Shown here: one piece after another, positions 8,023 to 17,000 of the stretch | Layout: each line of letters starts with the position of its first letter | Numbering within the stretch: position 1 is the stretch's first letter | Assembly (NCBI GenBank): GCA_026914155.1 | Contig: JAPPGH010000031.1 | Location: 62,001-126,000 of the forward strand | From: Candidatus Palauibacter rhopaloidicola | Lineage (GTDB): Bacteria; Gemmatimonadota; Gemmatimonadetes; Palauibacterales; Palauibacteraceae | Reading direction: 5' to 3' | Length of the DNA stretch: 64,000 bases | Notes under the pieces: model-generated | Databases searched by the model: none | Seen by the model: the letters and a program-made list of their open reading frames with translations, nothing else | Told to the model about the DNA's origin: nothing | Translations under genes and position numbers: made by a program

Positions 8023-9318
8023 TTAGTAGGTGCCGTCGAGGAACGTGTCTTCGAGCCGGTCGCGCCGGGCGGTGGCGACGCACTCCTCGAGGTCCGAGAG
8101 GTATTCGCCGAGCACCGGCGTGTGGACGGACGTGATCGGCTGGTGGATGGCGGGCGGCTTGCGGTGCTGCCCCATCATCCAGCCCCGCTCGTTCATGAGC
8201 CTTGCCACCGCGAAGATGTTGAACGGTTCCCCGGGCTCGACATCGTAGCGGAAGAGGTTCGTGTCCCCTTCGGGTTCGAACACGTAGAGGCCGTCGATCG
8301 CCCTCACGCCCTCGATCGCCGCGCGGGTCGTCTCCATGATCCCGCGCACGATCTCCCGGTATCCCTGGCGGCCGATGTGCCGGAGCATGGTCCACGCGCA
8401 CGCCACCGCGCCGCCCGGCCGGGAGCCCTGGGCCGTGGCCGAGGCGTAGGAGCCGCCGGCGAGGTCGCGGATGACATACCGCGCGTACCGCAGGTCGTCG
8501 CCGTCGGTGAAGAGCACGAGCGAGGCGCTCTTCTGCGCGAAACCGAACTTGTGGAGGTCGGCGGACAGGCTGGACACGCCCGGCACGGAGAGGTCGAAGT
8601 CGGGGACCGGATAGCCGAGTTCCCGCGCAAACGGCGAGATGAAGCCGCCGTAGCAGGCATCGGAGTGCAGGCGGACGCCCGTCTCGAGGGCGAGTTCGCC
8701 GAGTTCGCGCATCGGGTCGATGAGTCCGTAGTAGATGGTGGGGGCCCCGGCGTAGATGAAGACGGAGGCGTCATCGATGGCCTCGCGGATGGCATCCACG
8801 TCCGCGCGGTAGTCGGCCCGGCAATCCACGTACTTCATGTCGAGGTCGAGGATCTGGGCGGCCTTGTCCACGGAAGGGTGACGGCTGTAGGCGGCGACGA
8901 TGTTGAGCCGGCCCAGGTCCGGGCGCGCCTCCCGCTTCATGTCGCGCGCGACCTTGACGGCCTGGAAGATGCTCTCCGTGCCCCCGGAGGTGAACTGCCC
9001 TCCTGCACCCTCGGGCGCGTTGAAGAGATCCAGACCCATCTGGATGACTTCTTCCTCCATCGCCCCGACGCTGGGGAAGGAACCCTGCCCGGAGAGGGCG
9101 TTCTCCACCGAGTAGATCGAATGCGACGCGTCCTGCACCCGCTTCATCGCCTCGTCCACGTAGTAGACGAGGTACGGGACGCGACCGTTCTTCCAGTCGT
9201 AGTCGATCGCCTTCCGGCTGAGCAGTTCGCCCCTGAGCGTCTCCCAGTCCATTCCCCGCTCGGGAAGCTGCGTTCGCGTCTGGACTTCACGACTCAGGGT
9301 ACTCGTTGCCTGCGCCAC
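8023..9318 (-). CDS. PLP-dependent lyase, sphingosine-1-phosphate lyase-like
   Basis: 431 residues from a GTG at 9318 chosen because GGAGGG lies 7 nt upstream; a 466-residue version from 9423 is also open but adds a low-complexity leader. Group II decarboxylase fold. QFTSGGTESIFQAVKVARD binds PLP phosphate, DACYGGF supplies the Asp, and K257 in SADLHKFGFAQKSAS is the Schiff-base lysine. The SADxHKxGxAxK and YASATAQGSRPGG blocks match sphingosine-1-phosphate lyase (SADTHKYG...SRPGG) better than glutamate decarboxylase. S1P lyase splits phosphorylated long-chain bases into a fatty aldehyde and phosphoethanolamine. No hydrophobic N-terminal anchor is present; the adjacent membrane protein could compensate. 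Family is firm, substrate is inference. Confidence 0.82.
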   Translation of the reverse strand: MAQATSTLSREVQTRTQLPERGMDWETLRGELLSRKAIDYDWKNGRVPYLVYYVDEAMKRVQDASHSIYSVENALSGQGSFPSVGAMEEEVIQMGLDLFNAPEGAGGQFTSGGTESIFQAVKVARDMKREARPDLGRLNIVAAYSRHPSVDKAAQILDLDMKYVDCRADYRADVDAIREAIDDASVFIYAGAPTIYYGLIDPMRELGELALETGVRLHSDACYGGFISPFARELGYPVPDFDLSVPGVSSLSADLHKFGFAQKSASLVLFTDGDDLRYARYVIRDLAGGSYASATAQGSRPGGAVACAWTMLRHIGRQGYREIVRGIMETTRAAIEGVRAIDGLYVFEPEGDTNLFRYDVEPGEPFNIFAVARLMNERGWMMGQHRKPPAIHQPITSVHTPVLGEYLSDLEECVATARRDRLEDTFLDGTY

Positions 9319-9325
9319 TTCGGTG

Positions 9326-9331
9326 CCCTCC
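9326..9331 (-). promoter_or_regulatory. ribosome binding site deciding the S1P-lyase-like start
   Basis: The minus strand reads GGAGGG here, 7 nt before a GTG at 9318. The alternative upstream start at 9423 has no comparable site and codes a Ser/Thr/Arg-rich leader, so the shorter protein is preferred. Confidence 0.6.
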
Positions 9332-9560
9332 GTCTCACGGTAGCGTGACCTGGGATCCGTCTGCGTCACCGACCGTTGCCGGTCGTCGAAATCCAACCTT
9401 GTCTGAGAAGATGGGCGGGGCAACGCACGGACCGGGGGGCGATCCGGGGCCTGGAGCTGGGGCTTGTCCGAGGAGGCGGCGTCCCGTCAGATACCGGGGT
9501 CGCCGTACGACCGAATCCGGACCCGAGACCGCCCCCCCCAACCCGGGACCTGACAGACGA

Positions 9561-11012
9561 ATGGCCTGGCTGCAGACACACTGGATCGCGGTGGCGCTCC
9601 TCGCCGTGTACGGCGCCCTGCTCGTGCGGCACGCGATCGAGGGCCGCCGCGGGACGAAGGGACGGGCGGACTACTATGTCGGAGGGCGGTCGATGGGCGG
9701 GGTCGTGCTCGGCCTCTCCTTCTTCGCGACCTACTCGAGCACGAACAGCTTCGTCGGCTTCTCGGGACAGGCGTATACGTACGGGGCGCCGTGGCTCCTG
9801 CTCGCGCCCGCCGTCGTCGTCTTCTCGCTCTCCGCCTGGATCTGGGTCGCGCCGCGGCTGCGCGCCTTCACGGGGGCGGTCGACTCGGTCACGCTCGCCG
9901 ACTACGTGGGGTTCCGCTTCGAGAGCCGGGCGGCGCGCGTCCTGGCGGCGATCATCGTGATCTTCGCCAGCTTCCTGTACATGATCGCGGTCTTCAAGGG
10001 GATCGGGAACCTGCTCGAGATCTTCCTCGACATCCCCTACAGGGGCGCGATTCTGTTCGTGTTCATCGTCGTCGTCCTCTACACGGCGGTCGGCGGGTTC
10101 ATCTCCGTCGTGAAGACGGATGCCGTGCAGGGCATCGTGATGTCCATCGCGGCCATCCTCCTCTTCTGGGGGACGCTGAACAGCGCCGGGGGACTGGGGG
10201 CCATCGACGCGATCCGCGCGGCGCCGGATACGTCCGGACTCTTCCGCTGGGACGCGGCCATGCCCTTCCCCGTACTCATCGGGATCATCGTGGCGGGGAC
10301 GCTCAAGTTCATCGTCGATCCGAGACAGCTCTCGCGCTTCTACGCGCTCGCCGATCCGCAGGCGGTGCGCCGCGGGCTCATCGTGTCGACGATCGCGTTC
10401 CTCGGCGTGTACACGCTTCTCCTCCCGATCGGGCTCTATGCCCACGCGGTGATCGGCAGCGGACTCGCGGAATCGGATCTCGTCGTGCCGACGCTGCTCG
10501 GCGACGCGGGGATCCTGCCGGCGCTCCCTGCGGCGTTCATCCTCGTCGCCATGCTCGCGGCGGCGATGTCGTCGCTGGACAGCGTACTGCTCGTAATGGC
10601 TTCGACCTGGGAACGGGACGTGATCTCGCTCTTCCGGCCGCAGGCGGATGAGGGACGCGCCGTGGCGCATACGCGGCTCTGGGTCGCGCTGTTCGCGATC
10701 ATCACGGCCTGGCTCGCGCTCAATCCGCCGGGGAGCATCGTCACGCTGACCGCCTTCTCGGGCGGACTCTACGCGGCCTGCTTCTTCCCGGCCGTGGTGC
10801 TCGGCCTGCTCTGGCGGCGAGGTACGGGCGCGGGAGCCGTGGCTTCGCTCCTGACTGGCTTCACGGTGCTGCTGTGCTGGGACCTGGTTCCGTTCTCGGA
10901 CGCCGTGCACGAGGTTTTCCCCGCGATGGCGCTCTCGCTCGCCGCCTACGTGGCCTGCGGCCTCGCGGCCCCGCCGCTGGCCGCTGCGCGCCGCCTCGAC
11001 ATCAAGCTCTGA
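9561..11012 (+). CDS. sodium:solute symporter family transporter (SSS)
   Basis: 483 residues, about 13 hydrophobic segments. SSS hallmarks: N-terminal helix, DYYVGGRSMGGVVLGLSFFATYSSTNSFVGFSGQ-like block at residues ~35-70 (sodium-site region), VTLADYVGFRFESRAARVLAA, VLYTAVGGFISVVKTDAVQG, and MLAAAMSSLDSVLLVMAS in helix 8 (Na2-site Ser pair). The family couples inward Na+ flow to uptake of sugars, amino acids or organic acids; the substrate is not predictable here. ATG at 9561 was chosen as the first start before the first membrane helix. The 242-bp gap to the divergent lyase gene must hold promoters in both directions, but no convincing -35/-10 pair was seen. It overlaps the convergent Nudix gene by 11 bp. 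Confidence 0.9.
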   Translation: MAWLQTHWIAVALLAVYGALLVRHAIEGRRGTKGRADYYVGGRSMGGVVLGLSFFATYSSTNSFVGFSGQAYTYGAPWLLLAPAVVVFSLSAWIWVAPRLRAFTGAVDSVTLADYVGFRFESRAARVLAAIIVIFASFLYMIAVFKGIGNLLEIFLDIPYRGAILFVFIVVVLYTAVGGFISVVKTDAVQGIVMSIAAILLFWGTLNSAGGLGAIDAIRAAPDTSGLFRWDAAMPFPVLIGIIVAGTLKFIVDPRQLSRFYALADPQAVRRGLIVSTIAFLGVYTLLLPIGLYAHAVIGSGLAESDLVVPTLLGDAGILPALPAAFILVAMLAAAMSSLDSVLLVMASTWERDVISLFRPQADEGRAVAHTRLWVALFAIITAWLALNPPGSIVTLTAFSGGLYAACFFPAVVLGLLWRRGTGAGAVASLLTGFTVLLCWDLVPFSDAVHEVFPAMALSLAAYVACGLAAPPLAAARRLDIKL

Positions 11013-11490
11013 CGCGGTCCCGGCCGTCCGCCGCGACGTCTGGCAGTGCCAGGGCGAGGCGGCAGCACAGCGATCCGCGGTCGGCTCCGCCCCGGAGTTC
11101 GGACGGCGGCTTCCAGTCCCACGCGGAATACTGGGTGACGCCGGGGGCGGCCTGGGGCACGCGGGGTTCGCCCGCCACGATCCGGGCCGCGTGCAGACGC
11201 ATCTCGAGCCGATAGCCCGTCCGGTCGAGGTGACCATCGCTGAGGAGGCCCAAGTCCTCGGCCACCACGCCGAGCTTCTCGCGGCCGATGCGCCGGACGA
11301 GGGCCTCGTCCGTCTCCCCGGCGGCGTGCGAGCCCGCGGGAAGGCCCCACACGCCGGGCAGATCGGGATCGTCATCGGGGCGGCGCACGAGCAGCCAGCG
11401 GCGAGTCTCGCCTGCCGACCGCGGAGCCTCGATCACAAGGGCCATCGCGGAACGCGAAGTGCGGGCCCCGGGGCCGCCGCCGCCCGTCAC
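11002..11490 (-). CDS. Nudix-like hydrolase with degenerate Nudix box
   Basis: 162 residues. GTG at 11490 overlaps the TGA of the upstream gene (GTGA), indicating translational coupling; an ATG at 11445 would remove the first strand (RTSRSAMALVIEA). The fold fits MutT/Nudix: RWLLVRRPDDDPDLPGVWGLPAG, then the box GSHAAGETDEALVRRIGREKLGV. Against the consensus Gx5Ex7REUxEExGU, the first Glu of REU is Ile and the last Glu of EE is Lys, so one metal-binding Glu pair is broken. It may have altered activity or bind nucleotides without hydrolysis. Its coupling to a secreted TolB/CehA protein has no obvious functional logic. Confidence 0.72.
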   Translation of the reverse strand: MTGGGGPGARTSRSAMALVIEAPRSAGETRRWLLVRRPDDDPDLPGVWGLPAGSHAAGETDEALVRRIGREKLGVVAEDLGLLSDGHLDRTGYRLEMRLHAARIVAGEPRVPQAAPGVTQYSAWDWKPPSELRGGADRGSLCCRLALALPDVAADGRDRVRA

Positions 11491-13994
11491 CGTGCCGCCA
11501 GCGCCTCCAGCCGTTCCCGCGCGGCGTCGAAGCGACTGAGGAGATCGGGGATGTCCGTACTTCCGTAACCCGCGGTCAACCTGAGGCGCGCCACGTCCAG
11601 AATCGCGAGGAGTTCGGCGACGGCCGCTCTGCGGGCGGCGGGGTCGGAACTGCCGACGCTTCCGATCCAGACGGGCGCGGTGTGCGCAAACGGGTAGTTC
11701 GCCATCATCGGCCAGCGGGCCGGACCGCCGACGGCGCGCGCGGCGACCCATCCCCCCTCGGGAAGCGTCAGGTCGCCCTCGAAGCGGCGCGAACCGGGGC
11801 CGCCGAGTCCCTCCCCGCTCCACGCCACGTCGCCGTTCACCAGAACCTCGACCCGATCCACCTCCGTGGCGGTCGCGACGTCGAGCGACCACGAGACGTC
11901 TCCGGCGGAGACGACACTGCCCGGACCGACCGCGTCGACGCTGAACTCCAGGAACGGTCCGTTGGTCACGAAGGTGCGGCCGCTCCGGAGCGCGTCCATG
12001 TAGGTCGACCAGTTCTCCACGGCGCCGGTCTGCGCGTACACGCGTGACGTGCCGATGGCCATCGTGCGGTAGAAGTTGTTCATCACGTCCGTCCCGGCCG
12101 AGGGCACGACCGGAATGCCGGCGTTCAGCAGCAGGTGCCAGATCTGGGAGGTGAGGACCTCGTCGCTCCACAGGCAGACGATCTCGAGCGCATCCAGATC
12201 TCCCAGCACGGCGTCGGGGACGAGTTCGATCGGCACGACGCCGTAGAGGTCGGCGATCGATGCTTCCGCCCACGGCGTCGCGCGCGCCATGCCCCGGGTA
12301 CTCACCGGGTGCACGTAGTACTGGAAGCCTCCCTGAGCCCGGGCATGGCGCAGCGGCTCGGCGTTCGCGCGGTCGTCCGATCCGTAGACCTGGTATCCGG
12401 GTCCCCACACCCAGGGCCAGAACAGGTCGTCGATCTCGATCAGGCCCAGGTGTCCCAGGAAGTGGGACCGGACCTCCTGCCCGAAGCGGACGAAGGGCGG
12501 GCCGCCCGAGTGGCGCCACATCCACAGATCCTGGTCCTCGAACCGGTTGTGGAGGTTCGCGAGGAGCGGCGTGGCGAAGTCCAGCGCCTCTCCCCGCATC
12601 ATCGGCGTCAGGTCATCGGGCGAGAGGTCGTAGGGGCCGCCGTAGTTGAGGTGAAAATGATGTTCGCCCGAGCTCCAGCCGCCGGCCCGCGCGTCCCAGA
12701 CGGGCGACAGCACGACTTCGACCTCGGCGATGCCGGACGCTTCGCCAAGTTGCAGCGTCGTCGCCGCCTCGGGCGTCGCGAGCCCCTGAACGGCCGCGAC
12801 CCTGACCTCGCCGACCGGCACGGTGACTTCGACGACGCCCGGCGAATAGAAGAAGACGCGGCCGCTCTGCCCGTCAAAGCGCGCCTGCGACGCTTCCGGC
12901 ACGGCCGGATGCCCGGCCCCGTCGACGACAGCGAGCCGAGCCGGAACTGGGGCCCCGCCTTCCTCGCGGGTGGTCCTGATGCGGAGCGTCGCGGTCGACT
13001 CGCCCCAGTCCCACGCCGTCACGGGCACTTCGCGGACCGGCCCGCCGGCGGCGCGCACGCGCTTGAGTTTCATCCGTTCCCGGTCATCGGCCTCGGCGAA
13101 ATAGACCCACTCGCCGGATGGATCCCAGGCGGGCGTCAGCGGCAGACCTCCCGACGCAAGCAGGATCGACGGCCCCGGGTCGGCCACGTTCAGGAGCAGG
13201 AGGTCCCACCCCTCCTGGGTCGGCCAGTTGACGGCCACGGTGGACCCATCGGGACTCAGCGCCGGCCGCGCCATGGACGCGATGTTCCCCTCGATGAGCG
13301 TGCGGGGCTCCGGCGAATCCTCGGAGCGCACGACGACGCGGTCGCGGCCGCCGCCCTTCCGCAGGTAGACGAGCGCGCGTTCGCCGGGTTGGGGCTTCAG
13401 TTCGAGCCCGGGCGCGTCGGTCACCGGCCGCCGAACGCCGCTCTCGATGTCAACCGCCCACAGATCCAGGGCCCGCACCTCGGATTCGGCCGATGAGTAG
13501 AAGAGCTTCGTACCGTCGGCCGAGAACGCGGGATCGAGCTCCAGTCCGGGGCTGTCGACGCGGCCGAGTTCGGCTCCGCTGCTCGCGGCGACCCAGACGA
13601 TCTCCGTGTCTTCCGTATCGTCGCGCACGAACGCGACCAGTTGCCCGTCGGGCGACCAGGCGGGCCGCGCGTCGATCCCCCCGCCACGGGTCAGCCGCCG
13701 CGCCACGCCGCTCGCGAGGTCCATGACCCAGATCCAGCCGCGCGATGCGAACGCCACCCGTTCGCCGTCCGGCGACGGGGCCGGATCGATCGGCCCCGCC
13801 GTGAGCAGCGGAAGCTCGTAGCCCTCGAGGTACACATGGTGGCCGTACCCCGCGACTTTCGGGTAACGGTTCGTCCACTGCGCCGCCGCGTCCGCAGGCG
13901 CCGCAGCGAGGACGAGGACCAGGGCGCCGAGCGCCGCGCCAACCGGGGCCCGGCCGCTCGATGCCCGCAACGTGCAAACCGGATGCGCCCGCAT
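11487..13994 (-). CDS. exported TolB-like beta-propeller fused to CehA/McbA-type metallohydrolase
   Basis: 835 residues from ATG 13994 (a TTG at 14003 is also open). A signal peptide (GAALGALVLVLAAAPADAAAQ) is followed by WD40-like TolB repeats at ~55-330, seen as SPDGERVAFAS, SPDGQLVAFVRDD, SADGTKLFYSS and SPDGSTVAVNW. The C-terminal half (~440-835) resembles PHP-type CehA/McbA hydrolases: GEHHFHLNYGG (HxH metal site), NRFEDQDLWMW, HLGLIEIDD, YYVHPVS and PSAGTDVMNNF. Family enzymes cut phospho-, carbamate- or amide-type bonds. It starts 11 bp after the stop of the LRR-metzincin gene, so it belongs to that secreted-protein transcript. The domain fusion is clear, the substrate unknown. Confidence 0.8.
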   Translation of the reverse strand: MRAHPVCTLRASSGRAPVGAALGALVLVLAAAPADAAAQWTNRYPKVAGYGHHVYLEGYELPLLTAGPIDPAPSPDGERVAFASRGWIWVMDLASGVARRLTRGGGIDARPAWSPDGQLVAFVRDDTEDTEIVWVAASSGAELGRVDSPGLELDPAFSADGTKLFYSSAESEVRALDLWAVDIESGVRRPVTDAPGLELKPQPGERALVYLRKGGGRDRVVVRSEDSPEPRTLIEGNIASMARPALSPDGSTVAVNWPTQEGWDLLLLNVADPGPSILLASGGLPLTPAWDPSGEWVYFAEADDRERMKLKRVRAAGGPVREVPVTAWDWGESTATLRIRTTREEGGAPVPARLAVVDGAGHPAVPEASQARFDGQSGRVFFYSPGVVEVTVPVGEVRVAAVQGLATPEAATTLQLGEASGIAEVEVVLSPVWDARAGGWSSGEHHFHLNYGGPYDLSPDDLTPMMRGEALDFATPLLANLHNRFEDQDLWMWRHSGGPPFVRFGQEVRSHFLGHLGLIEIDDLFWPWVWGPGYQVYGSDDRANAEPLRHARAQGGFQYYVHPVSTRGMARATPWAEASIADLYGVVPIELVPDAVLGDLDALEIVCLWSDEVLTSQIWHLLLNAGIPVVPSAGTDVMNNFYRTMAIGTSRVYAQTGAVENWSTYMDALRSGRTFVTNGPFLEFSVDAVGPGSVVSAGDVSWSLDVATATEVDRVEVLVNGDVAWSGEGLGGPGSRRFEGDLTLPEGGWVAARAVGGPARWPMMANYPFAHTAPVWIGSVGSSDPAARRAAVAELLAILDVARLRLTAGYGSTDIPDLLSRFDAARERLEALAAR

Positions 13995-14005
13995 GCGTGA
14001 CAAGC

Positions 14006-17000
14006 TCAGCGCCGCCAGGCCGACGCGCCGGGGAGCCCGCTACTCACCAGCACTTCGAGCCCCGGCTCCGGCGCAAGGTCCTCCGCCGCGCTCTCGGCCA
14101 GCGGGCCCGAAGGGAGATCGCGGAAGATGGCGCGGACCTCGCCCGTGTCCGGATCCCGCAGGATGGCCATCGGCGGCTCGCTCCCTTCGGCGATTTCGAC
14201 GCTGCCGCCCGGCCCGGCGAGGGAGAGACTCGCCAACGCGGTCTCCCACGCCGGCTCCACGGGAAGCGCAAACGTGAATCCGGACTCCCCGTCCCCATCC
14301 CAGATCACTCCCATGTCAAAGTTGAGTGAGAACAGTTCGCTGCCGTCGGCGCGCCTTCCGGTCAGCGTGTACGGCCCGGGGGCGTGCGGCAGTTCGGGAC
14401 GGGCGTCGACGACGAAGGCGGGATCGAGGTGGAGAGCACCGTCCGCATCGGCCCCGCCGGATACGAGCAGCGTCCGGGTGGCGGCCGGCGCTTCCCACAC
14501 CTCAAGAGTATCCTGCAGCCGGTAGCGCAGCGAGTTCGTGAAGTAGTAGTCGCTGACCCACGTCGGATCGCAGTACGACATGAAGTCCCGCACCGGGGAC
14601 GCTGGGTCGACCAGCGACCCGCCGTCCCGCGAATCCCAACCCCAGATGCCGATTCGCCCCCCTTCGTAGGGGAAGCTCGGATCCGGGCCGCCTTCGTTCC
14701 CCGAGCACTCCGCATGGAACAGGCTCAGGTTATGTCCGATTTCGTGCGCGAACGTCTCCGCGCTCAGGACCGAGATTGCGACCTTTCCGGAGTACGGGAT
14801 GTCGTTGGAAAAGAAGGGGAAGGTCGCCTGGCCCGCGATGTTGCCGCCGATACTCGGGATCAGGCCCACCCAATGTCCCACCCCCTCCTCCATGACCCGG
14901 ATCCTGCCGACATCCGCTATGAGGTCGTTGGAGTTGTTCGAATCGACCGTCACGCTCGCATGGCGCGTAATTTCGATTTCCGCCACCGGAAGATACGTCC
15001 TCGTCTGCCAGAAGAAGTCGTCTTCAGGGTTGACGGTACTCACGAACGTCGCGGCCTCGCGATCGTTGTCCTCGGTCCAGACCATGGGGAGCAGGGTCAG
15101 GAGCAGCGGGGGCACGGCCCTCACATCGACCGTCATCCGTCCGCTCTCGGGGATGCGCTTCGATACACCGAGATTCGGATCGAGCGTCCCATCGGGGTCG
15201 ACCTCCACGACCATCTCCAGTCCGGGCTGGATCACATCGGCAGAGATGACGGCGTGGGGCGAAAGATCGAGTTCGCCTTCCTGTACCTCTGTCGGTATGG
15301 CGGACGAACCCGCCGGGATGTCCTCAACGTGCACTTCCGCGCCGTCCACGAAGAAGGTGACGCGTACCGGCGGAAGCATGGCGCCTGTCTCCTGTTCGGA
15401 CGAGACGAAGACGCGCAGGAGCGCTTCCCTGCCAGCTACGAGCGGGACGGGGAACTCGCGCGACTGCGCCGCCTGAATCAGGTAGGCCTCGGCGTGAGCC
15501 TCCCCGCCGCACAACTGGATCCGGGTCTTGAAATACACCGACTCCATCCACGTTCGGAAGGCGGGCGTCTGAGGCATACACAGTCCGGTGTCCTCCGCTA
15601 TCAGTTCCCAGAGTTCCTCGAGCTGGGTCAAACCCTCCGGCAAGGGACCCGACAGGTCGGCGTTGCCCTGCACCCATATTCGGTACAGCTCGCTGGCGTC
15701 ACCCAACTCCGGCGGCAGCGGGCCGGACAGCTCGTTGTTGTGAACCAGGAGAAAGGCGAGGCTGTCGATCTGTCCCACCTCCGGAGGAATCGGGCCCTCG
15801 ATCCTGTTGCCGGAGACGAAGAGGGTCCGCAGGCTGTCGAGCTGGCCAAGCCAGGATGGGAGGGGGTCCGACAGCTCGTTGTCGTAGAGGCGGATCGCAC
15901 GGAGTTTCCCAAGCGCCGCCAAACTCTCGGGCAGTCCCCCCTCGATGTTCGTCTCGGTGATACGGAGGACCTCCAGTTCGGTCAGCTTTCCGAACTCCTC
16001 CGGGATCGTCCCGTCGAAGCGGGCCTCGTACAGGTTGATTTCCTCGAGGCTCTGGAGGTTGCCCAGTTCGGGCGGGATGGGGCCGGACATCTGGTTCCCG
16101 CCCATCCAGAGCACTTCGAGGTTGACGAGGTTCCCGAACTCGGGCGGAATGCTGCCCCGGAATTCGTTGCCGTCGATGTCCATCCGCCGCAGTTCGGTGA
16201 GCTGGCCGATCTCCGCCGGGATTTCGCCCTCGAGCCGGTTGTAGTCCAGGCGCAGGACGCGCAGGTGCGGGAAGTATTGGATCTCGGTCGGAACCTCTCC
16301 CGACAGGTTGTTTCGATTCAGGTTGATCGTAGTGACCCGTCCCGTGGAATCGTCGACCGCGATGCCGTACCAGTTCTCCAGCGGGGCGCTGGTTCCCCAG
16401 TTGGCCGATGACGTCCAGCTGTCTCCTCCCATGGCCTCGTACAGCTTCATCAGGTCCGACCGCTCCTCGTTGCAGGCGAGGAACTCGCCCTCGCGCGTGG
16501 GAACGGCGTTCAGCCACGCCTGGAAACCCTCGTCGCGCACCGTGCACAGCATGGTGCCGCCGTAGTTGAGCGCCTGGATGCCCAGCTCCGAGAGAGAAAA
16601 CGGGATGGGACCGGAGAGCTTGTCGTTCCCGCCCAGCTCGAGTTCGGTGAGGAAGGCCATGCTGCCGAGGTCCTCGGGAAGCTGACCGTTCAGGCCGTTC
16701 TCGCTCAGGTCGATCGCCGTCACGCGCGAGTTGGCATCGGCCGTCACGCCGTACCAGCTTCCGACCGGCGCGTCGGTCCCCCAGTTCTCGTTGTTCGTCC
16801 ACTCGCCCCCGCGCGTGCCGATGTAGAGGGCCATGAGGACCGCGCGATCCAGGCTGTGCACCGCGACCGGGGCGGAGTTCGAGACGGGGCCCGAGGTGGC
16901 GGTCAGGCTCGCGTTCCCCTCCTTGAGGCCGGTTACGAGCCCGGTGGCATCGACCGTCGCCACGGCCGGATCGCTGCTCGTCCACGTCACCACCGCATCG

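Noticed and set aside
9319..9560. TTGTCC/AGATAC pair around 9464-9494 as a promoter of the symporter
   Set aside because: Spacer of 19 bp and weak -10; too poor to call in such GC-rich DNA.
14384..16411. Long plus-strand frame opposite LRR-metzincin copy 1
   Set aside because: Antisense shadow; a matching frame exists opposite copy 2 because the DNA is repeated. No start context or domain.
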